From Chitinophaga pinensis (GTDB taxonomy: Bacteria > Bacteroidota > Bacteroidia > NS11-12g > UBA9320): a DNA stretch of 40,855 nucleotides. The position numbers were made by a program, and so were the translations under genes. This document shows, one piece after another, positions 32,173 through 40,855 of this stretch. Below the pieces are notes generated by a model. The model saw nothing but the letters and a program-made list of their open reading frames with translations, made no database searches and had not been told where the DNA came from. Each line of letters opens with the position of its first letter. Positions within the stretch are counted from its first letter, which is position 1. Where the stretch lies: positions 1-40,855 of the forward strand of contig CAMDXE010000006.1 of the NCBI GenBank assembly GCA_945878925.1. Reading direction: 5' to 3'.

Positions 32173-35076
32173 CTATTCATTTTTTAATGCCTCATAAATA
32201 ACATCCATTATTTCGGTTCTGACGTTTTTGGTAATTAAGGTTCTATTATCGGCACTGGGATGAATACGATTAGAGAGAAATACATAAACCAATCCATTTT
32301 GAGGGTCCATCCAAATACAAGTTCCAGTAAACCCGGTATGGCCATACCCTAAGTTTGAAGCTAATTTTGAAGCTGGGCTCGTTTTTCCTGCGGTATTATC
32401 TGGCTTGTCAAAACCCAAGCCTCTTCTGCTGTGAGCGTTTTGGCGTTTGGTGAATTCTAATATGGTGCTTTGATTAAGGATTCGTTTCCCATTATAAAAT
32501 CCATAATTCATGAGCATTTGCCCAATTTCGGCCAGTTCAAATGCGTTGCCAAATAATCCGGCATGACCGCTAACTCCCCCTAATAAGGCCGCCGAAGGAT
32601 CATGTACAAAACCTTGCAGTACACCTTTTCTAAAATCGGGGTCCTTCTCGCTAGGCACAATTTGGTTTTTCTCTACTTTTTTGCGAGGATTAAACGTGAG
32701 GTTCTTTAAACCCATAGGCTTATAAAAATTTTCATCCATATAAACAGAAAATTCTTTATGGGTAACCCTTTCTATCATAAATCGAAGCATAATCATTCCC
32801 AAATCGCTATATACATAAGTCCCTTTTTGGCCCATAGGCGATTCGGCAATCTCTCGAAGTATCCGTTTTTGATAATCCTTATTTACAAAAAGCCCCTCGC
32901 CTATTTCATTACTAAACACGTCTGTTCGCACATTCGACAATGCACTATCTCGCAATTTTTCATCCGATGCAAAGCTTTTATAAAACGGAATAAAATCTTT
33001 AAGGCCCGCTTCGTGAACCAGTATTTCTCTTAAGGTTATATTTTCTTTAGTGCTTCCTCTGAGTTCGGGCAAATACATGGATAGAGTATCATCCAATTTT
33101 ATTTTATCATTTTCAACCAATTTCATTACGGCCAAAGTGGTGGTTGCCAGTTTGGTGATGGATGCCAAGTCGTAGAGATTAGAATTTTCAACCTTTACTT
33201 TTTTATCATAGGTATGGTATCCAAACGACTCATTATAAATTACTTTTCCATGCTGCGCCACGAGTACTTGACATCCCGGTGTGGCCTTGGCGCTTATGGC
33301 ATTTTTCACTATATCGTTAATCCGATTGAGTTTGGTACTTAATTTAGCATTCACCTTGCCTCCAACATAGGGTTGCAAAACATCACTTTTGGGAAGTGAT
33401 ATTCCGTCGGATACAGAATATTCGTTGCCCACCGAAACGCTCAACTTGGCATTGGTGTTTTTCATACCCCATAAGGTATTTGCCGCTGCTTTATAATAGG
33501 GTTCCTCATCGCCAAATGCGTAAACGGTAGATTTAATACCTGGAAAATTTCGCATCGAATATGGATTGCCAAAACACACCATGCTTATGTTGGTTTTTTC
33601 CTTGAGTTGGCTCACCAAACTGCACAAATCTGAGGTTATGCCATAATTGTCTTTTGGATATTTATTAATCTGATGCAAGGCTACGATAACATGGTCGTAT
33701 TTTTCTAATTTACTAACCATATTTGAGCAATATGCAATCCCGAATAATTTATCGACTGAGAAAATATCGCAGTTGCCGAGCTCCTTCATTTTGCGTTCGA
33801 ATCCCGTGGGGCCATTCCCACCTAAGGCAATTACGGCCATAGTTTTAAAGGGTTTTAAAAAAAGCGGAATGCACGACGAATCATCTTTTGCTACGCAAAT
33901 CTCACTTTCAACAAGTTGGGTATAAAGGCTTAAGGCGTCCGAATTGTTCAAATCCATAAGCAAATTGGTATAGTATTGATTGGCCATCATATCGAGGCCA
34001 ACAAAAGCCTTGGCTTGCAATATTTTTTTTACCTTAGCATTAAGCGCCTCCATGCTATATCTGCCATCTAAAACCGCTGTTTTGATTGTGTCGATTGCTC
34101 TTGGAACATCGGCTGGGCAGAGCAATATATCGTTGCCAGCCATTAATGCTTTTAATTCGAGGATGCCGCTCTGATAATCTTTCGATACGCCTTGCATATC
34201 TAAGGCATCGGTTATGGCAAGGCCTCTAAAATTTAATTCTTTTTTTAATAAACCATTGATAGCTAATGGCGATAGTGAAATAGCCAAATTTGCCGTAGTA
34301 TCAATACCTGGCATAAACACATGAGCTGTCATAATGCTCATTACACCGCTGTCGATTAAATATCTAAATGGTTTTAATTCTATGGAATCTAATCGGCCGC
34401 GATGGTGCTTAATTATCGGTAGGTCTTTATGCGAATCGGTTTTGGTATCGCCATGTCCCGGAAAATGTTTGGCACACGCAATAATGCCTTCATCTTGCAT
34501 GCCTTTAGCATACTTCCATCCTTTACGAGCCACATTCATAGGGTCTTCGCCAAACGATCGAAAATTGATAACCGGGTTGTCGGGGTTATTATTTACATCA
34601 ATTACAGGGGCAAAATTAATATGTATGCCCAATCGCTTACATTGTTTGCCAATATCCCTCCCCATTTTATAAATCAAATTCTCGTCTTGAATGCCCCCTA
34701 ATCCTATTTGATATGGGTATTGAATCGTATTGTCCACTCGCATAGACACTCCCCATTCGCCATCAATGCCTACTAACAGCGGTACGTCGGCCATCGACTG
34801 GTACTTTTGGACCGAAAGAAACAGATTTTGAGGGTCGGTTTTAAAAAAAATGATACCCCCAACCTTGTATTTTGCCACCAGAGAATCTACCTTATCGAGG
34901 TGATTTTTTCCTTTTGATGGCCGAACTTCCACCATCATTAATTGCGCAATTTTCTCTTCGAGGCTTAGTTTTGAAAGGGTTTCCGACACCCACGACTCTT
35001 TCCCTAAACCGCTAAGGGTTCGGGTATCAAAAAATGAAACAACACCGAATAGTGTCAGCAATAATCCCCAGCGCAT
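32173..35076 (-). CDS. GH3 glucosaminidase-beta-lactamase fusion
   Basis: 967 residues with an N-terminal hydrophobic leader, so probably exported. A GH3 N-terminal domain of the NagZ type (about 30-360) has KHFPGHGD (203-210), the Asp-His pair in DSH (214-216) and nucleophile D290 in ITDALDM. A GH3 C-terminal-like part (about 390-575) follows. A serine beta-lactamase/DD-peptidase-like domain (about 585-960) has S639-x-x-K642, Y756-S-D758 and H913-T-G915. One chain could therefore both remove N-acetylglucosamine from and cut or esterolyse peptidoglycan-derived material. The fusion is known in Bacteroidota, but the combined function is not settled. It follows the AAA ATPase gene tail to tail, 14 bases apart. 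Confidence 0.93.
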   Translation of the reverse strand: MRWGLLLTLFGVVSFFDTRTLSGLGKESWVSETLSKLSLEEKIAQLMMVEVRPSKGKNHLDKVDSLVAKYKVGGIIFFKTDPQNLFLSVQKYQSMADVPLLVGIDGEWGVSMRVDNTIQYPYQIGLGGIQDENLIYKMGRDIGKQCKRLGIHINFAPVIDVNNNPDNPVINFRSFGEDPMNVARKGWKYAKGMQDEGIIACAKHFPGHGDTKTDSHKDLPIIKHHRGRLDSIELKPFRYLIDSGVMSIMTAHVFMPGIDTTANLAISLSPLAINGLLKKELNFRGLAITDALDMQGVSKDYQSGILELKALMAGNDILLCPADVPRAIDTIKTAVLDGRYSMEALNAKVKKILQAKAFVGLDMMANQYYTNLLMDLNNSDALSLYTQLVESEICVAKDDSSCIPLFLKPFKTMAVIALGGNGPTGFERKMKELGNCDIFSVDKLFGIAYCSNMVSKLEKYDHVIVALHQINKYPKDNYGITSDLCSLVSQLKEKTNISMVCFGNPYSMRNFPGIKSTVYAFGDEEPYYKAAANTLWGMKNTNAKLSVSVGNEYSVSDGISLPKSDVLQPYVGGKVNAKLSTKLNRINDIVKNAISAKATPGCQVLVAQHGKVIYNESFGYHTYDKKVKVENSNLYDLASITKLATTTLAVMKLVENDKIKLDDTLSMYLPELRGSTKENITLREILVHEAGLKDFIPFYKSFASDEKLRDSALSNVRTDVFSNEIGEGLFVNKDYQKRILREIAESPMGQKGTYVYSDLGMIMLRFMIERVTHKEFSVYMDENFYKPMGLKNLTFNPRKKVEKNQIVPSEKDPDFRKGVLQGFVHDPSAALLGGVSGHAGLFGNAFELAEIGQMLMNYGFYNGKRILNQSTILEFTKRQNAHSRRGLGFDKPDNTAGKTSPASKLASNLGYGHTGFTGTCIWMDPQNGLVYVFLSNRIHPSADNRTLITKNVRTEIMDVIYEALKNE

Positions 35077-35167
35077 ATTAAAATAGTTTAAGGCAATTTT
35101 AATCCCAAAAGAGTTTTAGGGACCAATTTACTTATCAACGGAGGTTGATGAAGGCTTAGTATGAAAT

Positions 35168-35635
35168 TTAAAGGTTTTCTAAAACTTTTTTTAGCGCTAC
35201 AAAATCTGGTTGTTCTCCGGCATTTTCTAGCACTTCGGCATAAGCAATATTTCCCTCGGCATTCACAACAAATGCGCTGCGTTTCGAAACCCCGTGCATC
35301 CATCCACCAAAGGTATCATATAGAGATTGGTAGGCGCTTGAAATTGTTTTATTGAAATCGGAAACGAGGGTAAAATTTAAGGCTTGCTCCTCTTTGAATT
35401 TCTTTAACGAAAAAATCGAATCAACCGATAGACCTATAACTTCCACATTAAGTTGGTTGTACCAAGCTAAAGTATCCCTTACCGAGCAAAGTTCGGTAGT
35501 GCAAACCCCTGTAAACGCAAAAGGAAAAAATAGCAAAACAACGGGTTTTCCTTTAAAATTCGTAAGGGTTACTTCATTTTTGTCAGTATCAAACGATGTA
35601 AATTCGGGGGCAGCTTGGCCAATTTGTAGAGTCAT
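35168..35635 (-). CDS. Peroxiredoxin, AhpC/TSA-like
   Basis: 155 residues from the ATG at 35635; a TTG eight codons upstream is open but less likely. Thiol peroxidase reducing hydrogen peroxide or organic peroxides. The peroxidatic cysteine lies in PFAFTGVCTTELC, with the family Thr two residues after it. The second cysteine, five residues after it (ELC), resembles some AhpE/Prx-like proteins. VEVIGLSVDSIFSLKKF and the later KRSAFVVNAEGNIAY complete the thioredoxin fold. No partner reductase is nearby. Confidence 0.92.
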   Translation of the reverse strand: MTLQIGQAAPEFTSFDTDKNEVTLTNFKGKPVVLLFFPFAFTGVCTTELCSVRDTLAWYNQLNVEVIGLSVDSIFSLKKFKEEQALNFTLVSDFNKTISSAYQSLYDTFGGWMHGVSKRSAFVVNAEGNIAYAEVLENAGEQPDFVALKKVLENL

Positions 35636-35834
35636 GGGACGGTATAGATTTTGTGGCAAATTTAGTCGAATAAACCCTTATTTAATTCTACTATTTAACT
35701 TGTGCTAATTTTTTGAATTTCGAATAGCAGAAATCTTCTCCATTCAAAAAATCAAAAATCAAAAATCCCAAATCCGCTTACAATCCATACTGCTAAGAAA
35801 ACGACTAAATAAACCCTAACTTTGCCCCCTACTT

Positions 35835-36056
35835 TTGAAACTTTCCGAATTAAAAAAAGGGCAATCTGCCGAAATTATTTCCTTTGAGAAGGACTATCTA
35901 AAACTTAAGTTTTATGAAATGGGCTGTTTGCCAGGCGAAAAAATTACCCTTGAATTGGTAGCGCCTCTTGGCGATCCTATTGCCATAAATATTGGGGGAT
36001 ATTTGTTAAGTCTTCGAAAACAAGATGCTCAAAATATAAACGTGCAAATAGATTGA
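35835..36056 (+). CDS. feoA: Ferrous iron transport protein FeoA
   Basis: 73 residues from a TTG start; no ATG precedes the conserved N-terminus (KLSELKKGQSAEI). Small cytoplasmic SH3-like protein needed with FeoB for ferrous iron uptake. The family block KFYEMGCLPGEKITLELVAPLGDPIAINIGGY is complete. Its stop overlaps the feoB start as TTGA, so the two are translationally coupled. A CAAAAATC-rich simple-sequence stretch lies about 60-90 bases upstream. No Fur box was identified with confidence. Confidence 0.93.
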   Translation: MKLSELKKGQSAEIISFEKDYLKLKFYEMGCLPGEKITLELVAPLGDPIAINIGGYLLSLRKQDAQNINVQID

Positions 36057-38119
36057 GGGACTCTAAACCCATACAAAATATTTATTTAGTTGGAAATCCC
36101 AATTGCGGGAAATCAACGCTCTTTAATTTACTTACCGGGCTGCAACAAAAAACCAGTAATCTGCCAGGAACAACCATTGAAATTCGAAAAAGTAAGCTCA
36201 CCCATAAGTCGGGCAAAAGCATTCGACTTTTTGATTTGCCGGGTATTTATAGTATAAATCCGGCAAGTAAAGACGAACAAATAGCCTGCGAACCCTTGCT
36301 TAATCCTGAGCATAAGGACAGGCCCGATTCTGTTATAATCATTGTTGATGCGTCAAATCTAAAGCGAAATCTCTTGCTGTTTACACAAGTTTCTGATCTT
36401 GGCTTTCCAGTGTCGTTGGTTTTAAACATGTCGGATATTGCGGCCAAAAAAGGAATTGCGATAGATTGCGATCGATTGGAACGAGAATTGGGCGTAAAAG
36501 TTTTGGAAACTTCGGCACGAACCAATCAAAATATTGATCAACTTAAAAATCTAATATTCGAAACCGGGTTTACCTCGCATTTCAGATGCTTCACACCTCC
36601 ATCGCTCAAAAGTTTTTTTACAGCTTCCGATTTAGATCTTAGCAAATACAACGATTATCAAGCTCTTCAAATTGTTTACAAAAATGCCGATGTTGTTGGC
36701 GGAAAGGCGCATCAAAAAATATTTGAAGAACAAAGAAGCGTCGAGGTAATGGTAAGGTATAAAGCCATTGATGGATTATTAATAAAATGTTTAACACAAT
36801 CGAGTGGACGTAAGCAGTTTTCAAAAAAAATTGATAGCGTAGTTACCCATCCTATTTTAGGCTACCTCCTATTTCTATCTATACTCTTCATTATCTTTCA
36901 GTCGGTATTTACCTTAGCGGCTTATCCAATGGATTTGATAGAACAAGGTTTTGATTGGGTAGGCAATTTTAGTTCCAACAAAATGCCGAATGGAATTATG
37001 GAAAGTTTAATTGTCAATGGCGTATTGGCGGGGTTGTCGGGGGTTATAGTGTTTATCCCACAAATCATCATTTTGTTTATGTTTTTGGCCATTTTAGAAG
37101 ATTCGGGTTACATGAGCCGAGTGAGTTTTATTTTGGATAAAATTATGCGAAAATTTGGGATGAATGGGCGTTCTGTTTTACCCTTAATAAGTGGTGCAGC
37201 ATGTGCCATCCCCGCCATTATGAGTACCCGAACCATCGAAAACAAGCGCGACCGCCTGATTACCATTATGGTTACCCCATTTATCAGTTGCTCGGCTCGG
37301 CTTCCGGTTTATATTTTATTAATAAGTATCATTCCCATTCAAACCAAAATTTTTGGCATATTTAATCATCAAGGATTTTTGCTGATGGCCATGTATTTAT
37401 TGGGTGTTTTTACCTCCTTAATTGCAGGAATTGTATTGAGCAGATTTATCAAAAACACCGACTCCACCGGATTTTTTATGGAAATGCCAAACTATCAATG
37501 GCCCCGCACTAAAAACATTGTCATAACCTGTTTTACAAAAGCCAAAACCTTTGTTTGGGATGCCGGAAAAATAATTTTTTTAGTTTCTTTGGTATTGTGG
37601 TATCTCACTTCCTTTGGCCCCAAAGAAAAATTTAAGGAAATTGAAGAGGAAGTAGCCTATGAGGTGCGCATGAATAAAATAAGCACTCAAGAAGCAAACC
37701 TCAGCCTTGCTTTGCAAAAACAAGAACATTCCTATGCTGGATATTTTGGCAAAAGCATCGAACCGCTCATCAAGCCCCTTGGATTTGATTGGCGAATAGG
37801 CATTTCTTTAATCACGTCATTTATAGCCCGCGAAGTATTTGTAGGTTCGATGGCCACCATTTATGGCGCAGGGCAAGACGATTTTGTAAACATTCGAAAA
37901 AAAATGCAGAGTGAAATTAATCCCGTCACCAAAAAACCATTATTCTCAACTTCCGTTTGCTTGTCGCTAATGGTTTTTTATGCCTTAGCTTTGCAATGTG
38001 TTAGTACAATTAGCGTGGTGCATAAGGAAACAAAAACATGGAAATGGCCCATTTTGCAATTTGTTTTGATGAGCATTACGGCATGGTTGGCAAGTTGGGT
38101 TGTTTTTAATATTTTCTAG
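36053..38119 (+). CDS. feoB: Ferrous iron transporter FeoB
   Basis: 688 residues from the TTG in the TTGA overlap with feoA. Inner-membrane ferrous iron transporter with a GTPase domain. The G1 motif GNPNCGKS is at 14-21, G3 is DLPGIYS and G4 is NMSD. The helical gating region follows, then a membrane part with about nine segments. Both Gate motifs are seen: SGAACAIPAIMSTR (Gate 1) and MVTPFISCSARLPVY (Gate 2), each with its conserved cysteine. The length is normal for a form without a fused FeoA or FeoC. Confidence 0.97.
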   Translation: MRDSKPIQNIYLVGNPNCGKSTLFNLLTGLQQKTSNLPGTTIEIRKSKLTHKSGKSIRLFDLPGIYSINPASKDEQIACEPLLNPEHKDRPDSVIIIVDASNLKRNLLLFTQVSDLGFPVSLVLNMSDIAAKKGIAIDCDRLERELGVKVLETSARTNQNIDQLKNLIFETGFTSHFRCFTPPSLKSFFTASDLDLSKYNDYQALQIVYKNADVVGGKAHQKIFEEQRSVEVMVRYKAIDGLLIKCLTQSSGRKQFSKKIDSVVTHPILGYLLFLSILFIIFQSVFTLAAYPMDLIEQGFDWVGNFSSNKMPNGIMESLIVNGVLAGLSGVIVFIPQIIILFMFLAILEDSGYMSRVSFILDKIMRKFGMNGRSVLPLISGAACAIPAIMSTRTIENKRDRLITIMVTPFISCSARLPVYILLISIIPIQTKIFGIFNHQGFLLMAMYLLGVFTSLIAGIVLSRFIKNTDSTGFFMEMPNYQWPRTKNIVITCFTKAKTFVWDAGKIIFLVSLVLWYLTSFGPKEKFKEIEEEVAYEVRMNKISTQEANLSLALQKQEHSYAGYFGKSIEPLIKPLGFDWRIGISLITSFIAREVFVGSMATIYGAGQDDFVNIRKKMQSEINPVTKKPLFSTSVCLSLMVFYALALQCVSTISVVHKETKTWKWPILQFVLMSITAWLASWVVFNIF

Positions 38120-38152
38120 AAAAAAACATTCAATATTCTAGATATATTGTTA

Positions 38153-38160
38153 TATTTTTG
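38153..38160 (+). promoter_or_regulatory. Candidate -7 element for sigma factor gene
   Basis: TATTTTTG matches TAnnTTTG exactly and lies 69 bases before the sigma factor ATG. No TTG is at the expected -33 site. It fits transcription of the sigma gene by its own holoenzyme. Confidence 0.4.
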
Positions 38161-38229
38161 CAAGTTCTTAAAATTTAAAGAATAAATATTCTAATTTAAT
38201 CGTCTAATAAAAGCGCACAAGAGGAAAAA

Positions 38230-39093
38230 ATGAGGCAACTAAAAATCAGCAAACAGTTTACCAACCGAGAGAATAAATCGCTTGATAAATACTTAAATGA
38301 AATTTCGAAAGTACCAATGATTGATGCACAGGAAGAGGTGGAACTAGCCCGCCGAATTCGTGAAGGAGATCAAACGGCTTTGGAAAAACTGGTAAATGCC
38401 AACCTCCGATTTGTGGTTTCTGTTTCAAAACAGTATCAGAACCAGGGATTAACTCTGGGCGATTTGATTAATGAAGGAAATTTAGGTTTGATAAAAGCCG
38501 CTAAACGATTTGACGAAACCCGAGGGTTTAAGTTTATTTCGTATGCCGTTTGGTGGATTCGTCAATCCATTTTACAAGCATTAGCCGACCAATCGCGTAT
38601 TGTTAGGTTGCCCTTAAATAAGGTAGGGTCCATTGGTCGTATTTCGGCAATGGCTGCCAAATTAGAGCAATTGCACGAACGCGAACCTACAGCCGAAGAA
38701 ATTGCAGTAGCCCTAGATGTTCCATTAATTGAAGTTGAAAATGCATTGCGCTCTGCCGGTCGTCATTTATCTATCGACGCCCCACTTACCGAAGGCGAAG
38801 ACAATACGTTATTAGGCGTATTGGATAGCAACGACGAGCCACGTCCCGATTCATCCTTAATTAGCGAGTCGCTGCAAAAAGAAATCAGCCGCGTTATAAG
38901 CACCTTGAGCGACAAAGAACGTGATGTTTTAAAATATTACTATGGCCTTGATGGCGGCCCAGCCCATACCTTAGAAGACATTAGCGAAAAAGTAGGGCTA
39001 ACCCGCGAAAGAGTTCGCCAAATAAAAGAAAAAGCTTTGCGACGACTGCGAAAATCATCGAAAAGCAAAATCCTCAAATCGTATTTAGGATAA
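38230..39093 (+). CDS. rpoD: Primary sigma factor
   Basis: 287 residues, the short form of the primary sigma factor usual in Bacteroidota. It directs RNA polymerase to housekeeping promoters of the TAnnTTTG type. Region 1.2 is [25 protein letters not shown]. Regions 2.1-2.4 run through [39 protein letters not shown] and [15 protein letters not shown]. Region 3 follows. Region 4.2 is the helix-turn-helix in [28 protein letters not shown]. The long acidic insert seen in proteobacterial RpoD is absent. It forms its own unit after feoAB. Confidence 0.96.
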   Translation: MRQLKISKQFTNRENKSLDKYLNEISKVPMIDAQEEVELARRIREGDQTALEKLVNANLRFVVSVSKQYQNQGLTLGDLINEGNLGLIKAAKRFDETRGFKFISYAVWWIRQSILQALADQSRIVRLPLNKVGSIGRISAMAAKLEQLHEREPTAEEIAVALDVPLIEVENALRSAGRHLSIDAPLTEGEDNTLLGVLDSNDEPRPDSSLISESLQKEISRVISTLSDKERDVLKYYYGLDGGPAHTLEDISEKVGLTRERVRQIKEKALRRLRKSSKSKILKSYLG

Positions 39094-39189
39094 TTTTTCA
39101 TCGCTTTATTGGGGCTAAATTTATGCCCACATTAGGTTGTCAAATTTCCTTAGGCGATTCTTAAGTTCAACTACAGCATAATATTTATT

Positions 39190-39223
39190 GGATTTTAGTG
39201 CACTTATCTGCTGCATAAAATCC
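39190..39223 (+). other. Stem-loop downstream of sigma factor gene
   Basis: GGATTTTAGTGCA (39190-39202) pairs with TGCATAAAATCC (39212-39223), with one bulged G and a nine-base loop. It lies about 100 bases after the sigma factor stop and no T-run follows directly. It might protect the mRNA end or stop transcription inefficiently. The rest of the 258-base gap shows nothing else. Confidence 0.35.
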
Positions 39224-39351
39224 ATTCGATTTATTTATTATCCCTTCATCATTCCATTTTATCTTTAAATTTGATGGAAATTTTAAATCCATCTATCTTC
39301 GTCATGTTTCAACTATTGACTGTATTTCCATCTCTAAAAAATCAACCTTCT

Positions 39352-39693
39352 ATGTCCTATAATATCCAATTGGCCGACAGAATTCGCGAGTACCTTGAAA
39401 GTCAAGTTAATGTAGTCGAAAAGGAAATGATGGGAGGATTAACGTTTATGGTAAACGACAAAATGTGTATAGGTATAATTAAAGACGAAATGATGTGCCG
39501 TATCGACCCCATGCTTCATGAACAGAGTGTCGAAAAAATCGGGTGTCGAACCATGGATTTTACCAAACGCCCCATGAGAGGGTATGTCATGATTGATCAA
39601 TCGGGTATGTTAAGCCATCAGGAATTTAACGATTGGATTAACCTTGCCCTCGAGTTTAATAAATTTGCTAAGTCGTCGAAAAAGAAAAAATAA
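39352..39693 (+). CDS. TfoX N-terminal domain protein
   Basis: 113 residues from the ATG at 39352; an ATG at 39271 is in frame but its 27 extra residues do not fit the family. Small cytoplasmic protein with the TfoX/Sxy N-terminal fold. Marks are ADRIREYL at the start, EKEMMGGLTFMVNDKMCIGII and TMDFTKRPMRGYVMI. In Gammaproteobacteria TfoX/Sxy promotes competence with CRP. Stand-alone N-terminal-domain proteins like this one are widespread and their role is mostly unknown, so no competence function is claimed. The C-terminus is a lysine-rich tail (KSSKKKK). Confidence 0.85.
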   Translation: MSYNIQLADRIREYLESQVNVVEKEMMGGLTFMVNDKMCIGIIKDEMMCRIDPMLHEQSVEKIGCRTMDFTKRPMRGYVMIDQSGMLSHQEFNDWINLALEFNKFAKSSKKKK

Positions 39694-39738
39694 AAGCTTT
39701 TTAAGTTTTTAATATAAGGGAAGGCTGTCTACACTTTT

Positions 39739-40200
39739 TCAAAAACTATCTAAAAGTTTTTCCATGTATTTATCCGATTTATAGGCAAAGCTTGACAAAT
39801 CCTTGATTACTTTTCTGAATTCTTTAATTTGCGAAGCCTTTCCATTAGGGTCTTTAATTTTTGACAGTGATTTTATTGCAGGGTCAAAACCTCGACGTTT
39901 TCGTTCATTGGTCAAAATTTTGGCTATGACTGCTATGTCCTTATCGGCCTTAAAATATTCTTTTCTATCGCCGGGCATGTGCACTTTAGAGAGCAAACCC
40001 AAAGCCACGAGGGCACGAATATTGGTATTGGCATTGCCACTCGATATTTGAAGCACTTCCCTGATTTCTAAAGTATTGAGTTGTTTCTCGGATATAAGCA
40101 TCAGGGCGTGAATATGGCCCATGGCTTTATTAATGCCCCATTGCTGTCCATAATTTCCCCAGGTACTGATAAATTGGCCTTTTGCTTCTAAAAATTCCAT
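39739..40200 (-). CDS. GbsR/MarR-like transcriptional regulator
   Basis: 153 residues from the ATG at 40200, where the family's usual N-terminus ([24 protein letters not shown]) begins. An ATG at 40251 or a TTG at 40290 would add up to 30 residues. Winged-helix DNA-binding protein: the HTH lies in [25 protein letters not shown] and the wing in [13 protein letters not shown]. The GbsR group regulates osmolyte or other genes in Firmicutes, while the targets of Bacteroidota members are unknown. It is divergent from isocitrate dehydrogenase, so it could regulate that gene or itself; this is inference from position. Confidence 0.85.
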   Translation of the reverse strand: MEFLEAKGQFISTWGNYGQQWGINKAMGHIHALMLISEKQLNTLEIREVLQISSGNANTNIRALVALGLLSKVHMPGDRKEYFKADKDIAVIAKILTNERKRRGFDPAIKSLSKIKDPNGKASQIKEFRKVIKDLSSFAYKSDKYMEKLLDSF

Positions 40201-40345
40201 AGACTCCAAAAATACATTCCTTTGCCAATCTAGCCCAATTCGTTGGAACATTGATTTAAACAGATTAAATAAACTGTATATTTTAGACAACGTTTTGAGT
40301 TTTGAAATTAAAGCTGTTGGTTTGCAGAAAATTTATAAATTTCAA

Positions 40346-40855
40346 ATGTCTGGCCAAAAAATATCCATTAAAGAAGGCGTACTGCAGGTTCCCAATCATC
40401 CCATAATTCCATTTATCGAAGGCGACGGAACAGGTCCAGATATTTGGAAATCGAGCAAACGTGTTTTGGATGCTGCGGTTGAAAAAGCCTATGCAGGTAC
40501 CAAAAAAATAGAATGGGTAGAAGTATTAGCAGGCCAAAAAGCATTTGATCAAACAGGCAATTGGTTACCCGACGAAACTTTATCTGCTTTTAATGAGTAT
40601 TTAGTGGGGATAAAAGGCCCGCTAACTACGCCTGTGGGTGGGGGAATCAGATCGTTAAATGTAGCCTTAAGGCAGATTTTAGACCTCTATGTATGCCTGC
40701 GGCCTGTGCGATGGTTTAAGGGCGTGCCAAGTCCGGTAAAAAATCCTGGCGCAGTGGACATGGTAATTTTTAGAGAAAATACCGAGGATATTTATGCTGG
40801 TATCGAATATGCCGCTGGAAGCGAAGACGCGCAACGCGTCCTTGATTTTTTAGAA
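40346..40855 (+). CDS. icd: Isocitrate dehydrogenase (NADP), 5' part
   Basis: The gene runs off the right window edge; 170 codons from the ATG at 40346 are present. Oxidatively decarboxylates isocitrate to 2-oxoglutarate in the TCA cycle. The translation includes [11 protein letters not shown] at 24-34 and the substrate-binding block with S103, N105, R109 and R119 in [13 protein letters not shown] and CLRPVR. The next conserved stretch reads [18 protein letters not shown]. This is the E. coli Icd-like homodimeric class, and S103 corresponds to the serine phosphorylated by AceK in E. coli. Whether that control exists here is unknown. Position, sequence and frame are clear; only the C-terminal part is missing. 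Confidence 0.95.
   Translation, partial: MSGQKISIKEGVLQVPNHPIIPFIEGDGTGPDIWKSSKRVLDAAVEKAYAGTKKIEWVEVLAGQKAFDQTGNWLPDETLSAFNEYLVGIKGPLTTPVGGGIRSLNVALRQILDLYVCLRPVRWFKGVPSPVKNPGAVDMVIFRENTEDIYAGIEYAAGSEDAQRVLDFLE

Noticed and set aside
35134-35149. ATCAAC-GGAG-GTTGAT hairpin between the GH3 fusion and peroxiredoxin genes as a terminator
   Set aside because: Short six-base stem with no T-run on either strand.
39352-39693. Natural competence regulator
   Set aside because: Only the TfoX N-terminal domain is present, and such stand-alone proteins are widespread without a shown competence role.

Overview
The window looks like chromosomal DNA of a Bacteroidota bacterium. The evidence is a type IX secretion C-terminal sorting domain (LamG protein), a DUF4249 lipoprotein next to a TonB-dependent receptor with a carboxypeptidase-regulatory-like N-terminus, a DUF4476 protein, a parA-parB-DUF5683 run, a short 287-residue primary sigma factor, and several matches to the Bacteroidota -7 promoter element TAnnTTTG. 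The DNA is AT-rich. Many genes appear to start at TTG (pyrF, the UPF0173 hydrolase, the solute-binding lipoprotein, the flippase, feoA, feoB).

Layout. 1-1990: end of an apparent integrated element, with a tyrosine recombinase, a coupled unknown gene and a repeat-rich intergenic stretch that may be the attachment region. 1990-5216: pyrF, gltA (citrate synthase) and a 3-hydroxyacyl-CoA dehydrogenase. 5232-8275: leftward run of a UPF0173 hydrolase, parA, parB and DUF5683, continuing into the dehydrogenase. 8291-9949: a peptide-type solute-binding lipoprotein, divergent from and almost touching the hydrolase gene. 10022-16523: leftward block with a DUF4476 exported protein, dut, a flippase, two tandem alpha/beta hydrolases, a GNAT acetyltransferase, ExbD and ExbB/TolQ. 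16838-21890: probable surface-glycan genes (glycosyltransferase, cyclophilin-FKBP fusion, sugar nucleotidyltransferase, SDR epimerase, convergent glycosyltransferase). 21986-27506: secreted double-LamG protein, SRPBCC protein, DUF4249 lipoprotein and TonB receptor. 27550-35635: rmuC, a sodium:solute symporter, an AAA/DUF4143 ATPase preceded by a long perfect palindrome, a GH3-beta-lactamase fusion and a peroxiredoxin. 35835-40855: feoA-feoB, the primary sigma factor, a TfoX N-terminal-like protein, a GbsR/MarR-like regulator and the 5' part of isocitrate dehydrogenase, cut by the window edge.

How the genes work together. Most are housekeeping: two TCA enzymes, pyrimidine synthesis, dUTP removal, chromosome segregation, ferrous iron uptake and the main sigma factor. 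ExbB/ExbD could energise the TonB receptor, and DUF4249 is its likely lipoprotein partner. The glycan genes share a strand and very tight spacing. I found no clear new multi-gene defence or mobile system. The least explained pieces are the recombinase with its coupled unknown gene and repeat-rich flank, and the ATPase with its palindrome. No tRNA, rRNA, CRISPR array or insertion sequence was seen.
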